DNA of 64,000 bases, taken from positions 614,250 to 678,249 of the forward strand of contig BJOX01000245.1 in NCBI GenBank assembly GCA_009731375.1, written 5' to 3'. The position numbers and the translations under genes are program-made. The notes below the pieces were generated by a model. The model was given only the letters and a program-made list of their open reading frames with translations, made no database searches and was not told the DNA's origin. Positions 53,618 to 64,000 of the stretch are shown in pieces. The number at the start of each line of letters is the position of its first letter. Within the stretch, counting starts at the first letter, position 1. The stretch comes from Paulinella micropora (taxonomy: Eukaryota; Cercozoa; Imbricatea; Euglyphida).

Positions 53618-55976
53618 AACAATCTAAGTTTATTATTCCATTTACTAATTAGAAAATTAGAACTCGCATAACTTGATTTCTATCCACCAGCATCTAAATA
53701 CGCATCAAAGGTCATATTTATGTTATTATGACTTAAATTAGTTAGTTGAAAAGTAGGATAAATATCTTTCGTTGTAATAGCCTGCATATGTGTTCCAGTT
53801 GTATTATTATTATAAGTCCCATACAATTCTAAACCCGCTGTTGTTCCTATTTCTTTCGTTGTATTACCTATGATTATTGGCATACCTGATGCTGTTGTTA
53901 TTTTGTCGCTCGTTGTTAATGTTGTTGTAGTCATACCAGCAGTTGCTGTTAATGTAGTTCCCGTTATTGTTCCAGCACTTGTTATGTTGTTTGAGTTCAT
54001 ATCCAAAGCACCATAAAACCGCATACCGCCAGCATTGTTAAAACGGACAATGTCAGACGAAGCACTTTTATTGTCAAAAAGTTTTGAAATATAAAGTCCC
54101 GCCCCTTTTACATCAAATGCTACATTCGTGAATACATAACCTCGTTGGTTCGCGGTTCCACTTGTAGCAGTATTTAGAGTAAATAAGAAATATTGATAAT
54201 CACCTGATGCATGTGAAAAGAACATATCTCCTCCATTTTGGTTTAATATCCTTGCTCCATTATATGTTATATTTCCACCATTAATGATAGTTTGATTATT
54301 AAAATCGGCGTTGTTAGTTAAAGTTAGATATTTTATCGTAGTGCTCGCCACATTAAATGTTTTACTTCCTGTTATGGTTTGGTCTGTTGTTAGTTTCACA
54401 CAATTATCATCCAGATATTGCCTATTTACCGCTTCATTCGCATTTTATGGTGCTCCTAGATTAACAATCTGACTATTATTACAATCTAAGCCAGTAGCAT
54501 TAAACCACGAAACAATCGTCCCGTCAATAATAAAACTTATTGTTTTCGCAGAAATTTCAAAGTTGTAATATGTTGCGTTTTCATATCCAAACTAGCAATT
54601 GACCCGATATTACTGGTAGAATTGAAAACAATGAATGTCTCCTTTGTTGTTGAATTGATTGAATTTTCAGTAATTTCAACACCACTGCTATATGTCTTAA
54701 TTCCTGCTATGGTTTGGTTTCCTGTTAGTTTCACATTTTGCTAGTCTTTTGTATCAACATAACTTTTATTGGCTCCATCTGTTGAAGCGGAAGGGTCTGC
54801 TAAGTTTGTTATTTTGTTGTTATTCAAACTTAATGTTGTTCCAGTTGCGGTTATAATTAAAGTATTACCTGAATATAACTCTACATACGAACCAGTTTTT
54901 TTTTTTTGTGCTGCAATCATTCCTATTTTTGTATCAAAGGCTATGCCGATACCATCAAAAGTAGTAGGATTGGATGAACCACTTACTTCTAAAGTTAGTG
55001 TAATTTTTTTATTTCCTGCTATGGTTTGGTCTCCTGTTAGTTTAACCACCGAAGTATCAAGAACGGAAACATCCACGCCATCAACTAAATTCACATTTGT
55101 TATGCTTTGGCTTTTCATATCAAGACCAGCACTCGCATTTATTGTAGTGCTAAATGTTTTAATTCCTCCTATGGTTTGGTCTCCTGTTAGTTTGTCCACC
55201 GAACCATCAACTGCGAGATTAACGAGATTAATTCCATTATACGTAGAAGCACCTGAAATAGCATAACCATTCATATTTAGTGCCCCCGTCATACTAGCAG
55301 TTCCGTCTAATCTAAGAAATGGTGGTGTGGTGTTTCTCCATTGCCCCGTGCTATAAATAAGCACTTGGTTATCTGCTAGGAAGCCTGTTATTGTCACATC
55401 GCTGTGGCTATCTATACTTCCACTCGCTGACACTTTATCATTATTATCTTGATGTTCAAATATCCATTCATCAACATCTTTGGTATTTAGTAAATTAACT
55501 CCTGTTATATTCTTCCTTCCCATACTAATATTACCGAATTCATCAACATTTATCGGAAAGGTTTTATTTACCCAGTTTATTGAATTATATGTTAGATAAC
55601 TATTCATTGCTATTGGTGCGGTTATAACCACATCTGAAAGTGTATCAATTGAACCAAGGGCTGTATTCTTCCATTTGCTTTCTACATCGTTGTAAGTTAA
55701 GTATTGTCCGCTCGCTTGTGCAAATATGTTTGTGTCTATCAAATTATATAAACTGGTTTGGTGCGGATTGGAAATATTAGAGCGGTGTTGAGTTGAGGCT
55801 TTGACTTCGTCATTATCCCTTACTCGTTGTTCTGTATAGTATAAATGTTTTCCTTCTTTGATGTGTGTCGTTGATTTTAAAGCGAGACGTGTGTCAAATC
55901 GGCCGTCAGTGTAATAAAGATTTATTGGGTCAGAATCTTCTGGCACTCGGTCTGTATTCAGACTATCAACAGCCAA
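53618..55976 (-). pseudogene. Viral fibre gene, 5' part (phage-like tail fibre)
   Basis: Starts MAVDSLNTDRVPEDSDPIN followed by LYYTDGRF and LYYTEQRV, the repeat seen at the start of many phage and large-virus tail fibres. Beta-type repeats built on K-L-T-G-D-Q-T-I-(A/G)-G-(I/N)-K-T follow, at least four times, and Leu/Asn-rich strands (LDMKSQSITN, LNNNKITNLAD). The frame is interrupted by TAG at about 54,741, a frame change near 54,540 and a TAG near 53,680, after which the frame runs on to the retrotransposon. Joined to the part at 42,276-43,588 the ancestral protein had about 1200 residues. Likely role: virion surface attachment fibre. Confidence 0.85.
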
Positions 55977-56075
55977 CTCATTAAGGCAGAGTAAACTTTT
56001 GTAATGACTACCAATTGTATATTATAATAAATATTTAATTTTAAAAATACTAAAATATAATAATCTTAGTATAGA

Positions 56076-56525
56076 ATGCTGTCTCCCGAAGCGAGCCGAC
56101 AAAATTGGGGAAAAGCAGTCGATTGAATTAAACAAAAAGCAAAGCAGAGAAAAATGGAACATGCCAAAAATGTTTTGGAACAATACCGAAATGCTGTTAA
56201 AAATGAAGACGAAGATATGGAACGAAAAATAGCAGAGATAGAAAATAAGAATTTAGCAACAGATATTACTAATGAGAAGGAACAAGATGACACACCCGAG
56301 AAGAGTGAGAGTGAAGAATGTGATTTTACTGATATCATTGCAGAAAAGATGGCGAAAATGAAGATAAGAAGAAAGAAAGCGGAAACTAAGAGAGAAAAGA
56401 AGAATAGTAAGAAACCAGAGCCTGAGCCTGAGGAGAGTGAAGAAAGTGAAAGTGAGAGTAGTGAAGAAGAACCGAAACCTAACAAAGGGAAAGGAAAAAA
56501 ATCAAACATTTCTGTTAATGTTTAA
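56076..56525 (+). pseudogene. Acidic coiled-coil viral protein with an early stop
   Basis: From ATG 56,076 the frame reads MLSPEASRQNWGKAVD, then TGA at 56,124, and goes on in the same frame. A downstream ATG at 56,154 opens 123 codons. The protein is Glu/Lys-rich with a coiled-coil-like part (NVLEQYRNAVKNEDEDMERK), a basic KIRRKKAETKREKK stretch and a Pro-Glu/Ser-Glu tail. No family assigned. Divergent to the fibre gene, 100 bp apart. Confidence 0.55.
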
Positions 56526-56597
56526 AATCAATCTGAAAACACAAATAAGAAAGAAAAAAGTGATGTTGTCTCACGGATGTTTTTGAAGTTTTAGATA

Positions 56598-56858
56598 TTA
56601 CCAAAGATAATGATAAGAATAATAATTCGCATACTCTGGATTATTATACGTTAATTCACCTTTCGAATTTTTTATAGCTTTTGCTCTCATTCTGTATTTT
56701 TTTCTTCTTTTTTGTCTAGATGGTCTAAATGTGAATATAACCCTATCTATGAGATCTTTATAATGTTCGTATCTGATATCCCCAAAATTAATAACCTTAC
56801 CTTTTGGACTAATGACTTTATATTTTTTGTTTTTTAGATTGGACTTTGAAAATCTCAT
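56598..56858 (-). CDS. Small conserved viral protein of giant-virus type
   Basis: 86 codons, intact. Motifs KYKVISPKGKVINFGDIRYE, a basic RQKRRKKYRMRAKAI centre and the end NPEYANYYSYHYLW are those of a small protein family found in large and Polinton-like DNA viruses (I believe Pfam DUF5754; the name is from memory). The end of this reading frame is complete. Function unknown. Confidence 0.65.
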   Translation of the reverse strand: MRFSKSNLKNKKYKVISPKGKVINFGDIRYEHYKDLIDRVIFTFRPSRQKRRKKYRMRAKAIKNSKGELTYNNPEYANYYSYHYLW

Positions 56859-56929
56859 ACTATTTAGAATGCTCGATTTAGACCATAAACATACAATTAT
56901 TAATAATCAAAATCGTAATAGATATTCAA

Positions 56930-57900
56930 TTAGAAGCTACACCTACGGGAGAAGTATTTAAAACAAAAGAAGAAGAAGCATTAGAAATCCATCATCAGAA
57001 AAAGAATAAAAAAATATGGAATACTATATGGGTTGATAAGCTATTAGACCAAGTTTTCTTAGACTTAGCAGATATGAGTAAGATAAAAGATAAGAAAGGA
57101 AATAAAGGATATGCTTGGATGCTTGTTTGGATTGATTGTCATTCAAGATATTTAATAATCATTTCATTAAAAAATAAAACAGCAAAAGAAATCTATTATG
57201 CTTTGAAAACAATTAAATATAAACCGAAATCAATTACTACTGACAGCGGTGGAAAATATGAAGGAGCAACTCGTGAATATTTTTAATGAAAATGGAATTA
57301 AACATGATTTGGTTGAAGTTGGCGACCATAGAGCCTTAGCTGTTCTTGATAGAGTAATAAGGAGTATTAGAAGATAATAAAACATTTTATTTGAAACCAA
57401 TTGTAATTTTGATTGGGTTAGTTATATTCAAGACTTAGTAGATGCTTATAATCATAAAGTTCATAGAGGTATTAACGCTAAACCAGCGGATGTATTTTTT
57501 GGGAAATATAAAAATACCTAAAAAAACACTCGTGATAATCTAATTAAAGAATTCAACATTGGTGATAGTGTAGAATTCAACATTGGTGATAGTGTAAGAA
57601 AGGAAAACAAACGGAATTTATTTTCCAAGAGAGGAAAGATTTCAGTAAAATTATTTATAAAGTCAAAGGTCGTTGCGGATTTAAGTTAATATTAAATAAT
57701 GACGAATTAGTAAGTCCTAGAGATTTATTGAAGACTGAATTTATTAAACCAATTGACGAAGAAAAAGATATGAAATAACAAACTAAAGAAGTTATTAAAG
57801 AAAAGAAAACTAAAGAATTGCTAAAGAGAGAAGAAATAGAACTACAAAACATTAGGACAAGTAAAAGAAATAGAAAAGCAAAAATAATAATGGACTTGTA
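56930..57900 (+). pseudogene. rve-type integrase of a virus or Polinton, broken
   Basis: First part: TPTGEVFKTKEEEALEIHH, then VDKLLDQVFLDLADM with the first catalytic Asp region, GYAWMLVWIDCHSRYLIIIS and SITTDSGGKYEG with the second Asp. After a frame change near 57,285 it continues with NGIKHDLVEVGDH and LAVLDRVIRSIR. The usual Glu of the third catalytic site is Asp here. The C-terminal part (VHRGINAKPADVFF; later IYKVKGRCGFKLILNNDEL and SPRDLLKTEF) has several stops. A 24-bp tandem duplication (GAATTCAACATTGGTGATAG...) lies at 57,549-57,592. Such integrases insert Polintons, virophages and Polinton-like viruses. Confidence 0.78.
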
Positions 57901-57910
57901 ATTAGTGGCA

Positions 57911-58261
57911 CTATAGAAGGTTAAAAATATTAACATGTGGTTTTTCTGAGAGGATGCGAAAACGTAGAAATGTTTTTGTGTTTTCGCAGTTTTGGACAAC
58001 TTTTATAAAAAAATTTATGAAATATTTTATAAAAAAATAAAAAGATAAGTGTGCTATAGTGGTACCTATATTAGTAAAATTTATTGATTTTGATATTGAT
58101 GAGTCTTTGATGTGTTTTTTATATCTTGATAAATTCGCTCTTGATACTTCTGCTCCACATTCACATTCACATTTTACTTTTTCTTTTGTTTTCTTATTTA
58201 TTTTATCTTTGTTGATTTGCTTGTATAGTTGTTTAGAATTAGGTCTTATATATTCTCCCAT
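57911..58261 (-). CDS. Small zinc-finger-like viral protein
   Basis: 116 codons. An N-terminal basic part precedes C-E-C-E-C-G-A-E-V-S-R-A-N-L-S-R-Y-K-K-H, like the small C2H2-type fingers frequent in large DNA viruses, but with Tyr at the first His position. The C-terminus (FYFFIKYFINFFIK) is hydrophobic and may be read-on beyond the original protein. Confidence 0.5.
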   Translation of the reverse strand: MGEYIRPNSKQLYKQINKDKINKKTKEKVKCECECGAEVSRANLSRYKKHIKDSSISKSINFTNIGTTIAHLSFYFFIKYFINFFIKVVQNCENTKTFLRFRILSEKPHVNIFNLL

Positions 58262-59580
58262 TTACATAAATATATTTTTCGCTATTTTTTAAAATGAATA
58301 GAGAAGTTGTTCTCTAATTCTTTTTTTTTGAAGTAGAGGAAAAGGAATTTATTTATTTTGCTTTCTTGTATTTATCAAAAATTTTCACTTTTTATTTTGC
58401 TGTTTTGTTGCTTAGTATTGATTTGCGGGAAATGAATAGGAAGATACAAATGAAATTTATGAGGTCGTTTTGAGGTATGAAAAACAATCCTTGTAAATTT
58501 CATATTATACTACTTTTTCTCTCTCTCTCTCTCTCGCTCGCTCGCTCACTCACTCACTTACCACAAGACTTCTCAATACTCTCCTCCCCTCTCTCCTCTC
58601 TCACTGCTGGAAATAGTGACACCTGACTCTGGAATCATGTGCGGTCTTGACCCACTCCCGCCAACTCGACTTCTGCATGTGTGCTTCTTTGTTAGGGGGC
58701 ATCCCAGTGGTGATTTTTGTCCAAAAAAACTCTAATAATGGCATTGATGCGGCCGACAAAATCCAGGAGGGGATTGTGCTTTATGAGCCGGGTTTTTCGG
58801 CTTATAACCTCCTTTGTCTGTGGTTTCTCAAACTGGCAGGAGTTGTCTCCATTCACTTTCTTTCCTTCTTTCCTGTTTATTCTTCTCTTCTCCTTTCCTT
58901 TCCCTGGCTCTGTTCGTTTTTGTTGTTTTTGTTGCTTTTGTTTTGTCCTCAAATTGTCCTCTTGTGATAAAATTGGCATGACGTTTATAAACCCTTACAA
59001 AATGGAGTTCGATTTCTTTATTTCTTTTTGATCATCAATAAAGAGTACTATGAAGGTTTGACACACATTTCATTTATCGCATAAAATTGCTGCATTTTCG
59101 TGTATTGCAGTCTAATTTCCATTCGAACTTGTTACTTTTGTTGTATTACGTTTTTCGAAAAAAATAATTTCGTTGCAAAACCTTATTCCCAGAACATCCC
59201 TGCCATATGCATGCAAAAACTACAATATTGAATTGCGTTGCATGAATGCCATTGTTTGGATTGTTTATGGCAGTTGCCTTATTCTTTTTTGTACCCGGGG
59301 TACTTTGAGTTGCATTTATCATGTTATTGGTTATTCTGTATATGAGGTTTCGATGATGTTCTCTTTTGAATATTTCTTGTGCGCAAACCAAGCCCCTTGT
59401 TGCGGAAATTTGTCACCCTGACATGAAACATGAAGCAAAGTCGCGGATCTGCACATCCAAAGGCACATGACCTATCATTTTCATTAATCATAACGTGCCT
59501 GTAGATTGCATTCAATCGTTTTTATATGAAGTTGATTCTTGCATGTTTATGTTGAATTTTGTTTTGTGTCGTAGCTGCTT
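58262..59580. other. AT-rich sequence with CT repeats, no firm gene
   Basis: CT/GCTC repeats near 58,515-58,555. A plus frame at 58,647-58,967 (106 codons; GGIPVVIFVQKNSNNGID, GIVLYEPGFSAYNLL) has mixed composition and an AATAAA near 59,036, but matches nothing I know and has an overlapping minus frame. The right end of the virus fragment is probably near 58,300. Confidence 0.4.
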
Positions 59581-59584
59581 TTGG

Positions 59585-59596
59585 TATTGTTTTTGG

Positions 59597-59627
<31 letters not shown>

Positions 59628-59807
59628 GGTTGTTGTTCAATTTAATAATTATAAATTTAAATAAACTGATTAATGTTGTTGTTGTTGTTGTTGTTGTTTT
59701 TGTTGTTGTTGTTGTTGTTGTTACTGTTCTTCTTGTTGTTGTTGTTGTTGTTGTAAATTTAATTAAAGTAATTAAACCAATGGCATGATGGTGCATGGCT
59801 AACGGCG

Positions 59808-59838
<31 letters not shown>

Positions 59839-60043
59839 GATGTCGTTGTTGTTGTTGTCGTTGTCGTCTTGTTGTTGGTTGTCGTCGTTGTCGTCGTTAT
59901 TGTCGTTATCGTCGTCGTCGTCGTCGTTGTTGTTGCTGTTGTTGTTGTTGTTGTTGTTGTTGTTCTTGTCGTTGTTGTTGTTGTTGCTGTTGTTGTCGTT
60001 GTTGTTGCTGTCGTCGTCGTCGTCGTCGTCGTCGCTGTTGTTG

Positions 60044-60075
<32 letters not shown>

Positions 60076-60249
60076 GGTGGTGTTGTTGTTGCTGTTGTTG
60101 TTTTCTTGTTGTTGTTGTTGTTGTTGATGATGTTGTTGCTGTTGTTGTTGTTGTTGTTGTTATTGGTGTTATTGTTGTTGTTATTGTTATTGTTATTGTT
60201 ATTGTTGTTGCTGTTGTTGTTGTTGTTGTTGTTGTCATTGTTGTCGTCG

Positions 60250-60281
<32 letters not shown>

Positions 60282-60589
60282 ATTGTTGTTATTGTTGTTG
60301 CTGTTGTTGTTGTTGTTGTTCTTGTTGTTCTTGTTATTATTATTATTATTGTTGTTGTTTTTGTTTTTGTTGTTGTTGTTGTTGTTGTTGTGTTGTTGTT
60401 GTTGTCGTGTTGTTGTTGTTGTTATTGTTGTTGTTGTTGTTGTTCTTGGTGGTGGTGGTGCTGAAGGTGGTGTGGTTGTTACTGTTGTTGTTATTATTAT
60501 TATTGTTGTTGTTGTTGTTGTTGTTGTTGTTTGTTGTTGTTGTTACTGATTGAGATGAAGATGAAGACGACGACGACGACGACGACGAC

Positions 60590-60622
<33 letters not shown>

Positions 60623-60781
60623 GATGACGACGACGACGACGACGACGACGACGATGATGATGATGATGATGATGATGACGGACATCATCATCATTATCAT
60701 CATCATCATCATCGTCGTCATCGTAGTCATCGTCGTCGTCGTCGTCGTCGTCATCATCATCATCATCATCCATCATCATCA

Positions 60782-60843
<62 letters not shown>

Positions 60844-60914
60844 GTCGTCGTCGTCGTCGTCGTCATCGTCGTCGTCGTCGTCGTCCGTCATCATCATCAT
60901 CATCGTCATCATCG

Positions 60915-60949
<35 letters not shown>

Positions 60950-61150
60950 GTCGTCGTCGTCGTCGTCGTTGTCGTCGTCGTCATCATCATCATCATGATC
61001 ATCATCATCATCGTCGTCGTCGTCGTCGTCGTCGTCGTCNNNNNNNNNNNNNNNNNNNNNNNNNNNNNNNNNNNNNNNNNNNNNNNNNNNNNNNNNNNNN
61101 NNNNNNNNNNNNNNNNNNNNNNNNNNNNNNNNNNNNNNNNNNNNNNNNNN

Positions 61151-61185
<35 letters not shown>

Positions 61186-61270
61186 GTCGTCGTCGTCGTC
61201 ATCGTCGTCGTCGTCGTCGTCATCATCATCATCATCATCATCATCGTCGTCGTCTTCATCATCATCATCG

Positions 61271-61317
<47 letters not shown>

Positions 61318-61405
61318 GTCGTCGTCGTCGTCGTCATCATCATCATCATCATCATCGTCGTCGTCGTCGTCGTCATCATCATCATCATCATCATCATCAC
61401 CATCA
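59585..61405. repeat. 1.8 kb trinucleotide array (GTT, GTC, ATC, GAC/GAT)
   Basis: GTT runs dominate to 60,540. GAC/GAT blocks follow (60,565-60,680), then ATC and GTC blocks with a 111-N gap (61,040-61,150). Short unique pieces lie near 59,640 and 59,760. Confidence 0.95.
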
Positions 61406-61427
61406 GGTGGCGGTGATAATTTTGCTG

Positions 61428-61540
61428 CGAGTTGCAAGCAAGGCTTTCCAAGTGATTGCGGCAGATGCAAGCAAGGCTCTCCAAGGGATCGCAGCAGATG
61501 CAAGCAATGCTTTCTAAGGGATCGCAGCAAATGTTGCAGG
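61428..61540. repeat. 33-bp minisatellite, three units
   Basis: TGCAAGCAAGGCT-type units start at about 61,433, 61,466 and 61,499. The minus strand is open ([11 protein letters not shown]), but with no other sign of a gene. Confidence 0.8.
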
Positions 61541-61587
61541 CAGCTATGTTGACACGTTCTCTAAGCAGCAGCTCCGTGGTAGGATAC

Positions 61588-61605
61588 GTAGATAGATAGA
61601 TAGAC

Positions 61606-61668
<63 letters not shown>

Positions 61669-61669
61669 C

Positions 61670-61710
<41 letters not shown>

Positions 61711-61758
61711 TATAGATAGATGGATGGATGGATGGATGGATGGATGGATGGATGGATG

Positions 61759-61825
<67 letters not shown>

Positions 61826-62001
61826 GATAAATAGATGGATAGATGGATGGATGGATGGATAGATAGATAGATAGATGGATAGATAGATAGATATATAGAT
61901 AGATAGATAGATAGATAGATAAATAAATAAATGGATAGATAGATAGATATATGGATGGATGGATAGATAGATAGATAGATAGATAGATGGATGGATGGAT
62001 G

Positions 62002-62033
<32 letters not shown>

Positions 62034-62036
62034 TAC

Positions 62037-62100
<64 letters not shown>

Positions 62101-62125
62101 GGATGGACGGATGGATGGATAGATG

Positions 62126-62177
<52 letters not shown>

Positions 62178-62194
62178 CATAGATAGATAGATAT

Positions 62195-62237
<43 letters not shown>

Positions 62238-62305
62238 TGTAGATAGATGGATTGATAGATGGATAGATAGACAGGTAGGTAGGTAGGTAGGTAGGTAGGT
62301 AGATG

Positions 62306-62343
<38 letters not shown>

Positions 62344-62386
62344 GATAGATAGATAAATAAATAGATAGATAGATAGATAGACAGAC

Positions 62387-62420
<34 letters not shown>
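61588..62420. repeat. (GATA)n / (GATG)n array
   Basis: About 830 bp of GATA repeats with GATG and TAGG (62,275-62,300) sub-blocks. Confidence 0.95.
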
Positions 62421-62421
<1 letters not shown>

Positions 62422-62463
62422 AAGAACAAAGAGTTTTCTTTAAAACGTACAGTTGAATCGCGA

Positions 62464-63090
<627 letters not shown>

Positions 63091-63129
63091 GCACACACAC
63101 TCTGACTGGCAAGTCACAGTGCCACCTGC

Positions 63130-63365
63130 TGCCACAAAAAGGCAGTAGTGAGGCAGTTGAGATGACAAAAAGGTAGTAGTGAGGCGTTTGAGAGGACAAT
63201 AAGGCAGTAGTGAGGCAGTTGAGAGGACAACAAGGCAGTAGTGAGGCGTTTGACATGACAAGAAGGCAGTCGTGATGCAGCTGAGAGGACAAAAGGCAGT
63301 AGTGAGGCAGTTGAGAGGACCAAAAGGCAATAGTGAGACAGTTGAGGGACAAAAAAGGAAAAGAA
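63130..63365 (+). repeat. Minisatellite of about 30 bp, roughly eight units
   Basis: Variants of AAGGCAGTAGTGAGGCAGTT plus GAGAGGACAA in tandem. Confidence 0.9.
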
Positions 63366-63403
63366 AGACAAGATTAATGACCAAGTGCCACCGTCTGCCA
63401 ACA

Positions 63404-63535
63404 TTTATCGGTTACCTCCACACAATATGGTCAGGTTACCGATAAAACTACATATGCGGCGCGCGAAATTTGACGTGTTTTGCGGGATCGCCGGCCCGTC
63501 CCGGCTCGCCCTCAAAAACACGTCAAATATGTCGC
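63404..63535. repeat. Two adjacent inverted repeats
   Basis: TTTATCGGTTACCT and its exact reverse complement lie at 63,404-63,417 and 63,433-63,446. GCGAAATTTGACGTGTTTT (63,463-63,481) is answered by AAAACACGTCAAATATGTCGC (63,514-63,534) around a GC-rich loop. Confidence 0.85.
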
Positions 63536-63675
63536 TAGTCGCATAATATACTAGGATAGATGATTTACTTCATGTTGACATATAGTTGCATATGCAGGGA
63601 CATAAAGAAATATATATCTTAGTCGTGTGTGCCGTCAAAAGTCAATTACTCACAGTATATACTTACTCAATTTTA

Positions 63676-63733
<58 letters not shown>

Positions 63734-63749
63734 CCCACCCACCCCCCCC

Positions 63750-64000
63750 NNNNNNNNNNNNNNNNNNNNNNNNNNNNNNNNNNNNNNNNNNNNNNNNNNN
63801 NNNNNNNNNNNNNNNNNNNNNNNNNNNNNNNNNNNNNNNNNNNNNNNNNNNNNNNNNNNNNNNNNNNNNNNNNNNNNNNNNNNNNNNNNNNNNNNNNNNN
63901 NNNNNNNNNNNNNNNNNNNNNNNNNNNNNNNNNNNNNNNNNNNNNNNNNNNNNNNNNNNNNNNNNNNNNNNNNNNNNNNNNNNNNNNNNNNNNNNNNNNN
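63750..64000. other. Assembly gap to the window end
   Basis: 251 N after CT repeats and poly-C. Confidence 0.95.

Noticed and set aside
58647-59040. Plus-strand gene with AATAAA signal
   Set aside because: A single short frame without family match; an equally open minus frame overlaps it. Kept only as a note.
59800-61400. Frames of Val, Leu, Ser, Asp or Met runs in the trinucleotide array
   Set aside because: Pure repeat translation with no flanking coding sequence or splice context.

Overview
This is a nuclear window from a eukaryote, probably a protist or alga; I cannot name the species. Support for this comes from spliceosomal GT..AG introns, two Ty3/gypsy LTR retrotransposons, LINE and tRNA-derived SINE remnants, an integrated DNA-virus fragment, and an extreme load of microsatellites (TAA, GATA, TACA, TA, CT, CA, GTT/GTC/ATC). 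There are ten N gaps, several next to poly-C. Most long open frames are translations of simple repeats and are not genes.

Layout. 1-7,733: 5' part of a minus-strand Ty3/gypsy element, cut by the window edge. 7,734-8,840: AT-rich, no gene. 8,840-12,210: two decayed head-to-tail LINE copies with trinucleotide tails. 12,211-16,375: non-coding, then GATA and TACA arrays, the latter as a higher-order repeat of about 350 bp. 16,382-19,298: a broken RING plus UIM gene and tRNA-derived SINE copies on the plus strand, then a short unknown coding stretch. 20,025-20,771: an inverted pair of MITE-like elements. 22,095-42,257: one large minus-strand gene. 42,276-58,300: an AT-rich endogenous virus fragment, split by a 10 kb Ty3/gypsy element (43,589-53,617). 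58,300-64,000: microsatellites, small tandem repeats and hairpins.

The main result is the minus-strand gene. About twenty short exons lie in order on one strand inside long microsatellite introns. Splice phases agree at almost every junction I could test. They encode an N-terminal charged/coiled-coil region, a full protein kinase domain with a non-RD catalytic loop ([10 protein letters not shown] across a splice), and a C-terminal RING plus Rcat-like cysteine domain of the RBR ubiquitin-ligase type. I have not seen this domain order described.

Around at least eight exons of this gene, an exon edge or a whole small exon with its splice sites is repeated up to eight times inside the neighbouring intron, each copy embedded in microsatellite. 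A 17-nt microexon of the activation loop is present seven times. This coupling of microsatellite growth to exon-edge amplification is the most unusual feature of the window.

The virus fragment carries a phage-like fibre gene ending in an S74-type chaperone domain, an rve integrase, a small protein of giant-virus type and a zinc-finger-like protein. All but the smallest show stops or frameshifts. It is probably a dead Polinton-like or related element, hit later by the retrotransposon. Its end lies only 18 bp from the first recognisable exon of the kinase gene.
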